Origin: G965250275 sp965250275
GTDB lineage: Bacteria; Pseudomonadota; Alphaproteobacteria; Rhodobacterales; Rhodobacteraceae
Assembly (NCBI GenBank): GCA_965250275.1
Contig: OZ252297.1
Span: forward strand, 1,674,001 to 1,738,000
DNA length: 64,000 nucleotides
Direction of reading: 5' to 3'
The translations under genes were made by a program, and so were the position numbers. The notes under the pieces were generated by a model. The model saw only the letters and a list, made by a program, of their open reading frames with translations. It was not told the DNA's origin and did no database searches. Positions 53,060 through 61,495 of the stretch are shown here, in pieces (the first letter of the stretch is position 1; every line of letters begins with the position of its first letter).

Positions 53060-53449
53060 TCAAACATGAAGTTCAACTAACTGGATGAGATTTCCGCAAG
53101 TGTCGTCAAAGACTGCCATCGTAGCGCCGCCAGCTTTAACGGGAGGTTGTGTGAACTCAACACCAGCGGCCTTTAGTTTGGCAACCTCCGCTTCAATGTC
53201 ATCTACGCTGAATGCCGACGCAGGAATTCCGTCGGCCATGAGCGCTTCCTGATAAGCGCGCGAAGCCGGATGGTCGTTAGGTTCCAAACCCAGCTCCACT
53301 CCGTCGGTTTCTTCCTTTGAAACCACTGTTAGCCAGCGGTGTTCACCGAGCGGAATATCATGCTTCACGACAAACCCAAGCTTGTTCGTGTAAAAGTCGA
53401 GAGCCTTGGACTGATTTTCTACAGCGATGTTCTTCATGTACATTTTCAT
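53060..53449 (-). CDS. VOC-superfamily protein (glyoxalase/bleomycin-resistance fold)
   Basis: 129 residues. The start NIAVENQSKALDFYTNKLGFVVKHDIPLGEHRWLTVV and end GATMAVFDDTCGNLIQLVE are VOC hallmarks, with His and Glu at metal-ligand positions. The gene overlaps the upstream ArsR-type regulator by 4 bases. Pairs of ArsR and VOC genes are common; the VOC protein may inactivate or bind a toxic compound that the regulator senses. The substrate is unknown. Confidence 0.85.
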   Translation of the reverse strand: MKMYMKNIAVENQSKALDFYTNKLGFVVKHDIPLGEHRWLTVVSKEETDGVELGLEPNDHPASRAYQEALMADGIPASAFSVDDIEAEVAKLKAAGVEFTQPPVKAGGATMAVFDDTCGNLIQLVELHV

Positions 53450-53760
53450 GTGGGGTCTCCTTGAGAATATAGGTCCACCCAGGGGTTGATCGCATCCACA
53501 ATTGGCGCTGCCGCCAGCGTGTGAATCTTAGTGCGACCTCGCCATGCCGTGGTGATTAACCCAGCCTGCTCCAGCGTGTTCAGATGCCTGGTGATGCCTT
53601 GGCGGGAAATTGTGACTGAATGCATATCGAACAGACGGGCGCAAAGCTCGAAAAGCGTCTGGTCTTGACGCCTTCTCAGCTCTTCAAGGATCAGCAGCCT
53701 GGTTGTGTCACCTAGTGCGCTAAAAATGATGCTTAGCTGTGAGTCGGATTGAACACTCAT
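53446..53760 (-). CDS. ArsR-family transcriptional regulator
   Basis: 104 residues, a short winged helix-turn-helix protein: SIIFSALGDTTRLLILEELRRR and ISRQGITRHLNTLEQAGLITTAWRGRTKIHTLA. It has no ELCVCDL-type metal-binding cysteines; one Cys is in FELCARLFDMH, so a metal sensor is unlikely. A perfect palindrome sits just upstream, indicating autorepression, and the VOC gene follows with a 4-base overlap. Confidence 0.88.
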   Translation of the reverse strand: MSVQSDSQLSIIFSALGDTTRLLILEELRRRQDQTLFELCARLFDMHSVTISRQGITRHLNTLEQAGLITTAWRGRTKIHTLAAAPIVDAINPWVDLYSQGDPT

Positions 53761-53768
53761 GCTTCTTT

Positions 53769-53788
53769 ATGCAACAAAAATGTTGCAT
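53769..53788. promoter_or_regulatory. ArsR operator (8-bp inverted repeat)
   Basis: ATGCAACA / TGTTGCAT arms with an AAAA spacer form a perfect palindrome eight bases upstream of the ArsR-type start codon (minus strand). It overlaps the expected ribosome-binding or promoter region, the standard arrangement for an autoregulated ArsR gene. Confidence 0.75.
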
Positions 53789-54026
53789 GTCAAATTGAAC
53801 CTACCGTTCGCCCAACTCGCAGCATTCGTGACTTTGGGCTCAACGCCGTCATTCTCTGCGGCCTCCGCCAATGACCGCCAGTGAGGCAATTTGTACGACA
53901 CGGCACTTGCGAAGTCTCGGGTCCAGACCAACAAGAACGGGCACTCTCGCGAAGGTGTTCCCAAAACAGACCTATGCCCCGCTGAATACGCGGTCTATTC
54001 AGACACAAAGTATTCAGGAGAGACCC

Positions 54027-55154
54027 ATGGCCGCTTTGCTAAACACCGTAGACCCCGAGGGACTGGAAGAGTTCTCTGTCGTGTTCACCGACCGGTCTTT
54101 GAACCACATGTCAGCCGCCTTTCAGCAGGTAATGCGCGATATTTCGGACCTTCTCAAAGAAGTTTACAACGCGGATGCCGTTGCCGTTGTCCCCGGTGGC
54201 GGCACCTATGGGATGGAGGCGGTGGCCCGCCAGTTTACGCGCAACGCCAGCGTTCTGGTGGTGCGCAACGGTTGGTTTTCCTATCGCTGGAGCCAGATTT
54301 TCGAAGCCGGGGAACTGACCGCTGCAGCGACCGTTCTGAAAGCCCGTCAGACGGCCAATGCGAGCCCGTCCCCCTTTGCGCCGGCGCCCATCGAAGAAGT
54401 GGTGTCCGCCATTCACGAGCAGAGACCTGCCGTTGTTTTTGCCCCGCATGTCGAAACCAGCGCCGGCGTCATCTTGCCCGATGATTACATCACGGCGATG
54501 GCTGCGGCCGCGCATGATGTTGGCGCACTGATGGTTCTGGATTGCATCGCGTCGGGATGCGCTTGGGTCGACATGAAGGCGACGGGGGTCGATGTGCTGA
54601 TCTCAGCGCCACAAAAGGGGTGGAGCGCCTCTCCCTGTGCCGGTCTGGTGATGATGTCGGCGCGCGCCGTCGCGCGGATGGAGGAGACCGAGTCCGACAG
54701 TTTCGCGATCGATCTGAAAAAGTGGCATCAGATCATGTTGGCTTATGAAGGAGGCGGACACGCCTATCACGCCACGATGCCGACGGATGCGTTGCGCGAT
54801 TTTCGGGACACGATGCAAGAAACCCAAACCTACGGGTTCCAGCGCTTGCAGGACAATCAGTGGGCGCTCGGGGATGCTGTGCGGGCCATGCTGAAAGACC
54901 GGGGCATCGTTTCGGTGGCGGCTGACGGGTTTGGTGCACCGGGCGTTGTCGTCAGTTACACGTCTGATCCGGATATCCAATCCGGCAAAGCGTTCGCCGC
55001 GGAGGGCATGCAGATTGCGGCCGGAGTGCCGTTGCAATGTGATGAGCCAGCGGATTTTCGAACCTTTCGGCTGGGCCTGTTCGGGCTGGACAAGCTCTAT
55101 GACGTTCCGGGCACGCTTGCGCGGTTGGAACGCGTTGTCGGTGCGGTGCTTTGA
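54027..55154 (+). CDS. Class V aminotransferase (alanine/serine-glyoxylate type)
   Basis: 375 residues from the ATG at 54027 (AGGAGA upstream; earlier in-frame codons read as non-coding). The fold-type I PLP enzyme pattern is present: VPGGGTYGMEAVARQF, HVETSAGVI, DCIASGCAWVDM and the Schiff-base Lys197 in SAPQKGWSASPCAGLVMMS. It resembles alanine-glyoxylate and serine-glyoxylate aminotransferases. The amino donor cannot be settled by reading. The region 53789-54026 upstream shows no gene. Confidence 0.83.
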   Translation: MAALLNTVDPEGLEEFSVVFTDRSLNHMSAAFQQVMRDISDLLKEVYNADAVAVVPGGGTYGMEAVARQFTRNASVLVVRNGWFSYRWSQIFEAGELTAAATVLKARQTANASPSPFAPAPIEEVVSAIHEQRPAVVFAPHVETSAGVILPDDYITAMAAAAHDVGALMVLDCIASGCAWVDMKATGVDVLISAPQKGWSASPCAGLVMMSARAVARMEETESDSFAIDLKKWHQIMLAYEGGGHAYHATMPTDALRDFRDTMQETQTYGFQRLQDNQWALGDAVRAMLKDRGIVSVAADGFGAPGVVVSYTSDPDIQSGKAFAAEGMQIAAGVPLQCDEPADFRTFRLGLFGLDKLYDVPGTLARLERVVGAVL

Positions 55155-55305
55155 AGCGATCACAGCGGCCCCATGCTGCTCTGTGGCCTGAGGTAAGGCA
55201 CATCTTGCCAACGACGCGCGGCTGGCCTTTACTGATGCAAGCGGGAGCCGGGTTCGACCGGGTCCCGATGAGTTGTCTGACATTGCAAAAGGATGGATCC
55301 GAACA

Positions 55306-55647
55306 ATGACGCCCCGCCGCACAGCCCGACGCTTGACCGGTCCAGTCCATGTTTTCGCCCTGACGCTTGGTATGACGCTCGCGGGTGTGGCGCATGCTGC
55401 CGATGACGACCCGGTGACGCACCCGATCAACTGCTCGACAGCAGAGGGAGACATTAGGGCGCTCAACGCGGAAAAAGAGCACGCGAAGAAGCAGGGGCTT
55501 TTGAACGTTGCGGCGATCACGCCAGCCGGCGCGCTGCTTGGTCTGGCCACTGGCACCGAGGGGAAACGCCTGGAGATGCTCACCGGCGATTACCAGAAGA
55601 AAATCGACGAGCGCATCGCCGCGATCAACGCCAAGTGTGGCAGCTAG
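55306..55647 (+). CDS. Small exported protein of unknown function
   Basis: 113 residues from the ATG at 55306. A signal peptide (about 1-30, cleavage after AHA) precedes a helical mature region with two cysteines (INCSTAEGDIRALNAEKEHAKKQ near the start, NAKCGS at the end), suggesting one disulfide. A short hydrophobic stretch (AAITPAGALLGLATG) lies between. No family is recognised. A start at 55273 is possible. The RBS is weak. Confidence 0.55.
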   Translation: MTPRRTARRLTGPVHVFALTLGMTLAGVAHAADDDPVTHPINCSTAEGDIRALNAEKEHAKKQGLLNVAAITPAGALLGLATGTEGKRLEMLTGDYQKKIDERIAAINAKCGS

Positions 55648-55771
55648 CAGGGACAACAGCTGTCCGGGGCTCCCGGTTCCATCTCAATCGAAACGAATAG
55701 CACATGCCCGTGAGGCGGCGGTAATGCCCCTTACGCCGGGAAAGCTTTCCCATGATATTGCGTATAGGGTT

Positions 55772-55800
55772 CTTGAATGACCCAGATGGAGCCCCCATAT
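55772..55800 (+). promoter_or_regulatory. Heat-shock (sigma-32 type) promoter before rpoH
   Basis: CTTGAA at 55772-55777 and CCCATAT at 55794-55800 match the sigma-32 consensus -35 and -10 elements with a suitable spacing of 16 bases. The start codon of rpoH is at 55840. Autoregulation of rpoH by its own sigma factor is known in other alphaproteobacteria such as Caulobacter, which supports the assignment. Confidence 0.65.
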
Positions 55801-55839
55801 CCATGTTAAGCCCATAAACATTGGGAGGGACATTCTCAT

Positions 55840-56736
55840 ATGGCAAATTATGCAAACCTGCCGGCCCCGACACCAGAAGGTGGATTGAACCGCTACATGC
55901 AGGAGATCCGCAAGTTTCCGCTTCTTGAGCCGGAAGAAGAATACATGCTGGCCAAACGCTGGGTCGAAGAGCAGGACACAGAGGCTGCGCACAAGATGGT
56001 GACGTCGCATCTGCGGCTCGCGGCTAAGATCGCGATGGGATATCGCGGATACGGACTGCCGCAGGCCGAGGTGATTTCCGAGGCCAATGTGGGCCTCATG
56101 CAGGCGGTCAAACGCTTTGATCCCGAAAAAGGCTTTCGTCTGGCCACTTACGCAATGTGGTGGATCCGCGCCTCGATTCAGGAATACATCCTGCGCTCGT
56201 GGTCACTGGTGAAACTGGGAACTACTAGCGCCCAGAAAAAGCTCTTTTTCAACCTGCGCAAGGCCAAGGCCAAGATCGGGGCGCTTGAGGACGGCGATAT
56301 GCGGCCCGAAAACGTGGCGCGCATTGCCAACGACCTCGGTGTGACCGAGGACGAGGTGATTTCGATGAACCGGCGCCTGTCCGGCGGTGACGCGTCCTTG
56401 AACGCCACCGTTGGGTCCGAAGGCGAAGGCACCATGCAGTGGCAGGACTGGCTGGAAGACGAGGACGCTGACCAGGCGGGCGACTACGAAGCCCGCGATG
56501 AGTTGGAAGCTCGTCGGGAGCTGCTGGCGCAAGCCCTTGAGGTTCTCAATGATCGTGAAAAGGACATCCTGACCCAACGCCGTCTGGCGGATCAGGCGGT
56601 CACTTTGGAAGAGTTGAGCGGCCAATACGGCGTCAGCCGCGAGCGTATCCGTCAGATCGAAGTGCGCGCATTCGAGAAACTGCAAAAGAAGATGCGCGAT
56701 CTGGCCAAGGAAAAGGGCATGCTGGCCACGGCCTGA
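55840..56736 (+). CDS. rpoH: RNA polymerase sigma factor RpoH (sigma-32)
   Basis: 298 residues. Sigma region 2 (LRLAAKIAMGYRGYGLPQAEVISEANVGLMQAVKRFDPEKGFRLATYAMWWIRASIQEYILRSW) and region 4 (VTLEELSGQYGVSRERIRQIE) are intact. The QKKLFFNLRKAK segment is the RpoH box that separates heat-shock from house-keeping sigma factors. Rhodobacterales often carry two RpoH paralogues; this one looks like the heat-shock (RpoHI) type. It directs chaperone and protease genes, possibly including the protease at 2.9 kb. A sigma-32-type promoter precedes it. Confidence 0.95.
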   Translation: MANYANLPAPTPEGGLNRYMQEIRKFPLLEPEEEYMLAKRWVEEQDTEAAHKMVTSHLRLAAKIAMGYRGYGLPQAEVISEANVGLMQAVKRFDPEKGFRLATYAMWWIRASIQEYILRSWSLVKLGTTSAQKKLFFNLRKAKAKIGALEDGDMRPENVARIANDLGVTEDEVISMNRRLSGGDASLNATVGSEGEGTMQWQDWLEDEDADQAGDYEARDELEARRELLAQALEVLNDREKDILTQRRLADQAVTLEELSGQYGVSRERIRQIEVRAFEKLQKKMRDLAKEKGMLATA

Positions 56737-56749
56737 TCGAAAGGTCTTT

Positions 56750-56779
56750 CCGTCACTCGGTTTTCGAACCGGGTGGCGG
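56750..56779. terminator. Hairpin downstream of rpoH
   Basis: CCGTCACTCGGTT and AACCGGGTGGCGG pair along 13 positions (two G-U pairs) with a stable TTCG tetraloop, 14 bases after the rpoH stop. No T run follows, so it may stabilise the mRNA or support factor-dependent termination. Confidence 0.5.
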
Positions 56780-56932
56780 ACGTTGCAATCTCAAAGCAGT
56801 TAATCCTGCCAAGACTTGATCTAAAACGGATGGTCAGGCACGGGCATGATCGAACTGGCACCGCTACAAAGGGGTGACGTGAGTTGGTTGGATCGCTAAG
56901 GTCTGTATCCCGATAACGTTGGAGCAGCAGGT

Positions 56933-57202
56933 ATGGCAGGTGGATGGGCCAAAGACGGTGCAGTGGGCGAACAGATCGAGGCGTCGATAAATGACGAACT
57001 CGCGCGTCTGAAAGCCCGCAAAGCCCCGGTCGGGGACAGTTTCAGGTATTGTGCCGACTGCGAAGAAGAAATCCCGCAAGCCCGCCGCGACGCCATACCC
57101 GGTGTGAAACTTTGCATCGAATGTGCATCGGACAGGGATGCAAAGCACGAATTCCGCGGCGGCATCAACCGGCGCGGTTCAAAAGACAGCCAACTCAAAT
57201 AG
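56933..57202 (+). CDS. DksA/TraR-family C4 zinc-finger protein
   Basis: 89 residues. A short N-terminal helix (MAGGWAKDGAVGEQIEASINDELARLK) precedes a C4 zinc finger YCADCEEEIPQARR...VKLCIECA, the DksA/TraR signature. Short TraR-like proteins lack the long coiled coil of DksA and bind the RNA polymerase secondary channel. It ends one base before the convergent GNAT gene. An AGCAGGT lies upstream of the ATG. Confidence 0.85.
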   Translation: MAGGWAKDGAVGEQIEASINDELARLKARKAPVGDSFRYCADCEEEIPQARRDAIPGVKLCIECASDRDAKHEFRGGINRRGSKDSQLK

Positions 57203-57694
57203 CTACTGCAATGGCATCCGCAGGAAATTCTGCGGGCCTGCCTGCCCGTGTCGCCAAATCTGGCCGGTGTCCTCAAATCCGCCTTTCAGATAGGCTGCCC
57301 GTGCGATCGGATTGACAACATTCACCGTCAACACCAGCGCGGGCGCGTGGGGGTAACTCTGCCGCAAGTAGGGCGCAATTGCCCTTACCGCTTGGGTCCC
57401 CAGTCCTTTTCCCTGGGAGGCCAGGTCAATCAAAAAGGCACGTAACCCAAGTTCGGCCGGGCGGGCCAAAGCGATCCGGCCGGAGTAGAGCCGATCGATC
57501 TTGAAAAACCCAACGATCCGGTTGGCGGCGGTGATGGCGTGGAAATCGATCCCGTCTTCGGGCGTTCTGAACGCCTCATGCACCGTTCCGGAGAACCTGA
57601 TCTGGTCCGGTGCCACGATCAGGTGGGACACGCGGTCATACTCATCGGGACCAATTGGAACAAATCCGATATCTGGTAGGGAGGCTTCGGTCAT
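57203..57694 (-). CDS. GNAT-family acetyltransferase
   Basis: 163 residues. LGLRAFLIDLASQGKGLGTQAVRAIAPYL is the acetyl-CoA pyrophosphate loop (Q/RxxGxG/A) and VLTVNVVNPIARAAYLKGGFEDTG is the conserved C-terminal part. The acceptor is unknown. The gene is convergent with the DksA-like gene and its 5' end is divergent from the thioesterase gene. Confidence 0.88.
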   Translation of the reverse strand: MTEASLPDIGFVPIGPDEYDRVSHLIVAPDQIRFSGTVHEAFRTPEDGIDFHAITAANRIVGFFKIDRLYSGRIALARPAELGLRAFLIDLASQGKGLGTQAVRAIAPYLRQSYPHAPALVLTVNVVNPIARAAYLKGGFEDTGQIWRHGQAGPQNFLRMPLQ

Positions 57695-57798
57695 CGCAGC
57701 TCTGTCTTTACGCCGTGTGCCCGGGGTGCACGCAGCAATTGCCCCTTGTGCAGGCTGGTCGGCTTCGCCAAAACAGCCGGGTCAACACGGAGGCGGGG

Positions 57799-58227
57799 AT
57801 GGACAAGGTATTCACAACAAACCGTATGCTGAATTTCGGAGATTGCGACATCTCGGGGACCGCATATTTTCCATCTTATCTCAACATCCTGAATGGCGTG
57901 AACGAGGAATTCTGGGCGATGCTCGGATTCCCCTGGCACAAGATCATCTGGGAAGACCGGTGGGGTACCCCGACCGTGCACATTTCGAGCGACTTTTCGA
58001 GCCCGTCTTTCTTTGGTGAAGAACTCGAATTCGAAGTGAAGGTACTGAAGGTGGGCCGGTCCTCGGTCACCTTGCATCACAACATCAGCTGCAAGGGCAA
58101 ACAACGCTGGTCCAGCACACAGGTTCTGGCCGCCAGTGATCTGGATAAGCATATCTCGATCCCCTGGCCTGACGAAGTGCGCGCGGCGCTGACCGCACGG
58201 CTTGTCGATCAGCCTGTAGCGGGCTGA
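57799..58227 (+). CDS. Acyl-CoA thioesterase (4-hydroxybenzoyl-CoA type)
   Basis: 142 residues from the ATG at 57799 (GGCGGGG upstream). The hotdog-fold pattern is visible: NFGDCDISGTAYFPSYLNILNGVNEEFWAML with the catalytic Asp in the DCD segment, then FSSPSFFGEELEFEVKVLKVGRSSVTLHH. It hydrolyses a CoA thioester; the chain type is unknown. It is separated from the GNAT gene by about 100 bases. Confidence 0.83.
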   Translation: MDKVFTTNRMLNFGDCDISGTAYFPSYLNILNGVNEEFWAMLGFPWHKIIWEDRWGTPTVHISSDFSSPSFFGEELEFEVKVLKVGRSSVTLHHNISCKGKQRWSSTQVLAASDLDKHISIPWPDEVRAALTARLVDQPVAG

Positions 58228-58267
58228 CAACCCGCACCCGCCTTTGCGTCGGCAAATGCCGGGTCAG

Positions 58268-59110
58268 TTAGTCGGCCGGGTTCAAAGTATTTGGCCCGGC
58301 CATGTAAACCGCGATGCGGGCGAACTGCCCATCACGAATGTCGAAGAAATTGCAGTTCGACTTGAGGGTGATCTGCCCATCCAGCTCGGTGTTTTCGACA
58401 CGGAACTGGACACTGATCCGCCCTGCAGCAGGATCCGGTGCGAACCGGAACTGGGTGTGGCTAACGGCCTTGTGGTTCGCCCATAACCGGTGAAACATCC
58501 CGGCGATTTCGTCTTTTCCGGAAAGCTGCACACCGTGGGTTTCAACTGAAAACACGCAGTCGTTTGTGAGCGTGGACAGCACGCGATCAAGGTCCTCAGA
58601 ATCCACGGCGTGAAAGTATTGGCGCACCAGATCAATCTGTGCTGATGCGCTCGGATCAGAAGGCTGTGGGGCGTGCAGGTAAGGCTCATCGCCGTCATCG
58701 TGCCACACGCGATAGCGCGGCAAAGGTTCTGCGGTTTCAAACCACGGCAGCCGTTCTCCGTGGTGAATATGGGCGTGGGGCGCGAAATCCTGTGGCTGGT
58801 CCATCGTGGCCACCATCAGCTCGACCAACTGCCCGCCTTCGCCATCGTCCCCTTCCCATGTCAGCGACGTGCCGCAATCACCGCAATAGGCGCGGCCAAC
58901 ACCTGGAGACGAGTTGTAGACTTTGGGGGGCCCTGAAACATAACGCACCTGATCGCGCGTGTACCCGGCCAGCGCGACGGCTGGTGCCCCGGAATGCCTG
59001 CGACAGCTTTCGCAATGACACAGAATGACTGTCTCAGGAGCACCGGATGCGCGATACCGAACCGCGCCGCACATGCAACCACCCTCCGCGTGCTCAGGAT
59101 ATGCGGTCAT
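58268..59110 (-). CDS. GFA-domain protein fused to a SnoaL-like domain
   Basis: 280 residues. The N-terminal half is a GFA (CENP-V) domain with zinc ligands GGCMCGAVRY, CHCESCRRHSGA and YCGDCGTSLTW. The C-terminal half from about residue 155 is a SnoaL/NTF2-like alpha+beta cone (LVRQYFHAVDSEDLDRVLSTLTNDCVFSVE, HTQFRFAPDPAAGRISVQFRVENTELDG). GFA proteins bind zinc and act on glutathione-formaldehyde adducts or related thiols. The combination suggests a two-step detoxification or binding enzyme; the substrate is unknown. Confidence 0.8.
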   Translation of the reverse strand: MTAYPEHAEGGCMCGAVRYRASGAPETVILCHCESCRRHSGAPAVALAGYTRDQVRYVSGPPKVYNSSPGVGRAYCGDCGTSLTWEGDDGEGGQLVELMVATMDQPQDFAPHAHIHHGERLPWFETAEPLPRYRVWHDDGDEPYLHAPQPSDPSASAQIDLVRQYFHAVDSEDLDRVLSTLTNDCVFSVETHGVQLSGKDEIAGMFHRLWANHKAVSHTQFRFAPDPAAGRISVQFRVENTELDGQITLKSNCNFFDIRDGQFARIAVYMAGPNTLNPAD

Positions 59111-59160
59111 GTTCGCCCCTCCGAGATAAGGATTTTGGGAGCACGCGCAGCGTTCTGGCC

Positions 59161-60981
59161 TTACGCCTCCATCGCTTCCAGTTCGTCGATGAAGCCCGAG
59201 ATCATGTCCAGCCCTTTGTCCCAGAAATGCGGGTCAGACGCATCCAGCCCGAAAGGCGCCAGCAGTTCCGTATGATGCTTGGAACCGCCGGCTTTGAGCA
59301 TGTCAAAGTACTTGTCCTCAAACCCTTCGTCTCCGTCGGCATAAACGGAGTAAAGCGCATTCACGAGCCCATCGCCGAACGCATAGGCGTAAACATAGAA
59401 GGGTGAGTGCACGAAATGAGGGATGTAGGCCCAGAACGTCTCGTACCCTTCCGCGAAGTCGAAGGCAGGGCCAAGGCTTTCGGACTGCACAGACATCCAG
59501 AGCGCATTGATGTCGTCCGGTGTAAGTTCGCCTTCCCGCCGGGCGGCGTGGAGTTTGCATTCAAAGTCGTAGAACGCAATCTGGCGCACAACGGTGTTGA
59601 TCATGTCCTCGACCTTGCCCGCCAACAGAACCTTGCGCAGTTCTGGCGAGTCTGCCGCATCGAGCATTTTACGGAAGGTCAGCATTTCACCAAAGACGCT
59701 CGCAGTTTCGGCCAGCGTCAGCGGCGTCGACGACAGCATCTCTCCCTGGTCGGCGGCCAGCACCTGATGCACGCCATGGCCAAGTTCGTGTGCGAGTGTC
59801 ATGACATCGCGGGGTTTGCCGAGGTAGTTCAGCATTACGTATGGGTGGACATCGGTGACAGTTGGATGCGCAAAGGCACCGGGGGCCTTGCCCGGTTTCA
59901 CACCTGCATCGATCCAGCCTTTGCGAAAGAACGGATCCGCCAGGTCGCCCATGCGCGGGTCAAAGGCGCTGTAGGCGTCCATGACGGTTTGTTCAGCCTG
60001 CTCCCAGCTCACCACGCGGGTGTCTTCCATGGGCAACGGTGCATTGCGATCCCAGACCTGCATCCGGTCCAGCCCCAGCCATTTGCGTTTGAGCTCGTAG
60101 TATCGATGGCTCAGTTTCGGATAGGCGGCGACAACGGCGCTGCGCAACGCCTCGACCACCTCAGGTTCGACATCATTGCTCAGATGCCGGCCTGTCTGAG
60201 CCGTCGGCATACCGCGCCAGCGGTCCAGAACTTCTTTTTCCTTTGATTGCGTATTGTGGACCCGTGCGAAAGTTTTGATGTTCTCGCCAAAAACGCGCGC
60301 AAGTTCGTGCGTGGCCGCCTCTCGCAGCGATCGGTCCTGTTCGGTCAGCAGATTGAGTGTGCCTTCGATGTTGCGGGTTTCCCCGTCCACAGTGAAGGTC
60401 AGCCCGGCGATGGTCTCATCGAACAAACGTTCCCAGGCGTCCCCGACGACCCCGAGATCATGCAGGAACTTCTCCAACTCGTCCGACAGCTGGTAGGGCT
60501 TCATCGCCCGGATGCGGCGAAAGACCGGAGCATAGCGCGCAAGATCGGCGTTCGCCTCAAAATGCGCCGACAGGACCGAGTCGTCGATTCGGTTCAGTTC
60601 CAGCGTGAAGAAGACCAGGGGCGTCGTATAGTCGGTGATCTTTTCCTGCATGTCGGACATGAACTTGGCCCGGTCCGCATCTGTGGTTTGCTGGTAGTAG
60701 CGCAGACCGGCAAAGGACATGATCCGTCCGGCGATCTGGCTGATCTTCTCGTTGCGCTGAACACAATTGAGCAATCCCGCCGCATCCAGATCGGCCAACT
60801 TGCCCTCGTAATCCGCCGCAAAGCTCGCGCAGGCCTCTTCCAGCCATTCCAGATCGCGTTTTAGTTCCGGCGCGTCTTCGCCTGTGTAGAGATCGCTGAG
60901 GTCCCATTCGGGCAGGTCGCCCAGCCCCCCTCCGGCGGCAGAGGCATTGGCATCACGGACAGGGAAGGGGAGATTGAGCAT
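59161..60981 (-). CDS. pepF: Oligoendopeptidase F (M3 family)
   Basis: 606 residues from the ATG at 60981 (AGAGGA upstream). The zinc site HELGHGVHQ lies near residue 395 with a downstream Glu in LAETASVFGEM. The N-domain (WDLSDLYTGEDAPELKRDLEWLEE) and FRKGWIDAGVKPGKAPGAF match PepF. It degrades oligopeptides in the cytoplasm. The HxlR regulator lies upstream on the same strand with 31 bases between. Confidence 0.95.
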   Translation of the reverse strand: MLNLPFPVRDANASAAGGGLGDLPEWDLSDLYTGEDAPELKRDLEWLEEACASFAADYEGKLADLDAAGLLNCVQRNEKISQIAGRIMSFAGLRYYQQTTDADRAKFMSDMQEKITDYTTPLVFFTLELNRIDDSVLSAHFEANADLARYAPVFRRIRAMKPYQLSDELEKFLHDLGVVGDAWERLFDETIAGLTFTVDGETRNIEGTLNLLTEQDRSLREAATHELARVFGENIKTFARVHNTQSKEKEVLDRWRGMPTAQTGRHLSNDVEPEVVEALRSAVVAAYPKLSHRYYELKRKWLGLDRMQVWDRNAPLPMEDTRVVSWEQAEQTVMDAYSAFDPRMGDLADPFFRKGWIDAGVKPGKAPGAFAHPTVTDVHPYVMLNYLGKPRDVMTLAHELGHGVHQVLAADQGEMLSSTPLTLAETASVFGEMLTFRKMLDAADSPELRKVLLAGKVEDMINTVVRQIAFYDFECKLHAARREGELTPDDINALWMSVQSESLGPAFDFAEGYETFWAYIPHFVHSPFYVYAYAFGDGLVNALYSVYADGDEGFEDKYFDMLKAGGSKHHTELLAPFGLDASDPHFWDKGLDMISGFIDELEAMEA

Positions 60982-61012
60982 GGATGGGTCCTCTTGGTCA
61001 TTGAGGCAACAT

Positions 61013-61408
61013 CTATGTCTGCTCCAGGGCGGAGGCAATGGGGGTGCCTTCGGACCTGATGGCTTCTTCCGACCAGAGCCGCAACGCGTCGAGGCAGGCA
61101 AGCGCTGTACGTCCGAACTCCGTGATCTGATAGTCTACCGTAACCGGCGCCGTATCGCGCACCGTGCGCGTGATCAGACCATAAGTTTCGAGATGCCGCA
61201 GGCGGTCTATGATCATCTTTTTGCTGGCACCATTGATCATGCGCGTCAGGTCATTGAACCGCACCGGGTCGTCCTTCAGATGCCACAGAACGGATGCGGT
61301 CCATTTCCCTCCAAGAATGCGCATGCCCCGTTCTATCGCGCAGGGCGCGTCGCATGGCGCCACCGCAAAACGGCGACCCTCTGCATCCTCAACAACTCTG
61401 GCGTCCAT
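61013..61408 (-). CDS. HxlR-family transcriptional regulator
   Basis: 131 residues from the ATG at 61408, which has a strong GGAGG six bases upstream; the longer frame is not supported. The HxlR core is clear: CAIERGMRILGGKWTASVLWHLKDDPVRFNDLTRMINGASKKMIIDRLRHLETYGLI. HxlR proteins often sense reactive electrophiles or redox state via the N-terminal cysteines (here two in CDAPC). It is divergent from a GST gene that may be its target. Confidence 0.88.
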   Translation of the reverse strand: MDARVVEDAEGRRFAVAPCDAPCAIERGMRILGGKWTASVLWHLKDDPVRFNDLTRMINGASKKMIIDRLRHLETYGLITRTVRDTAPVTVDYQITEFGRTALACLDALRLWSEEAIRSEGTPIASALEQT

Positions 61409-61495
61409 GATGCCTCCTAGGTTACAAAAAGTATACTGGTTGCTTCTTGTTTCTTTACGCTCATATCTGCGGGGTGTCACCAATTGGAGGGCCCC

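Noticed and set aside
53767..53964. 65-codon minus-strand frame upstream of the ArsR gene
   Set aside because: It covers the operator palindrome, has no RBS and resembles no protein.
54603..55583. 326-codon minus-strand open frame opposite the aminotransferase
   Set aside because: Antisense of an enzyme with PLP Lys197; no motif.
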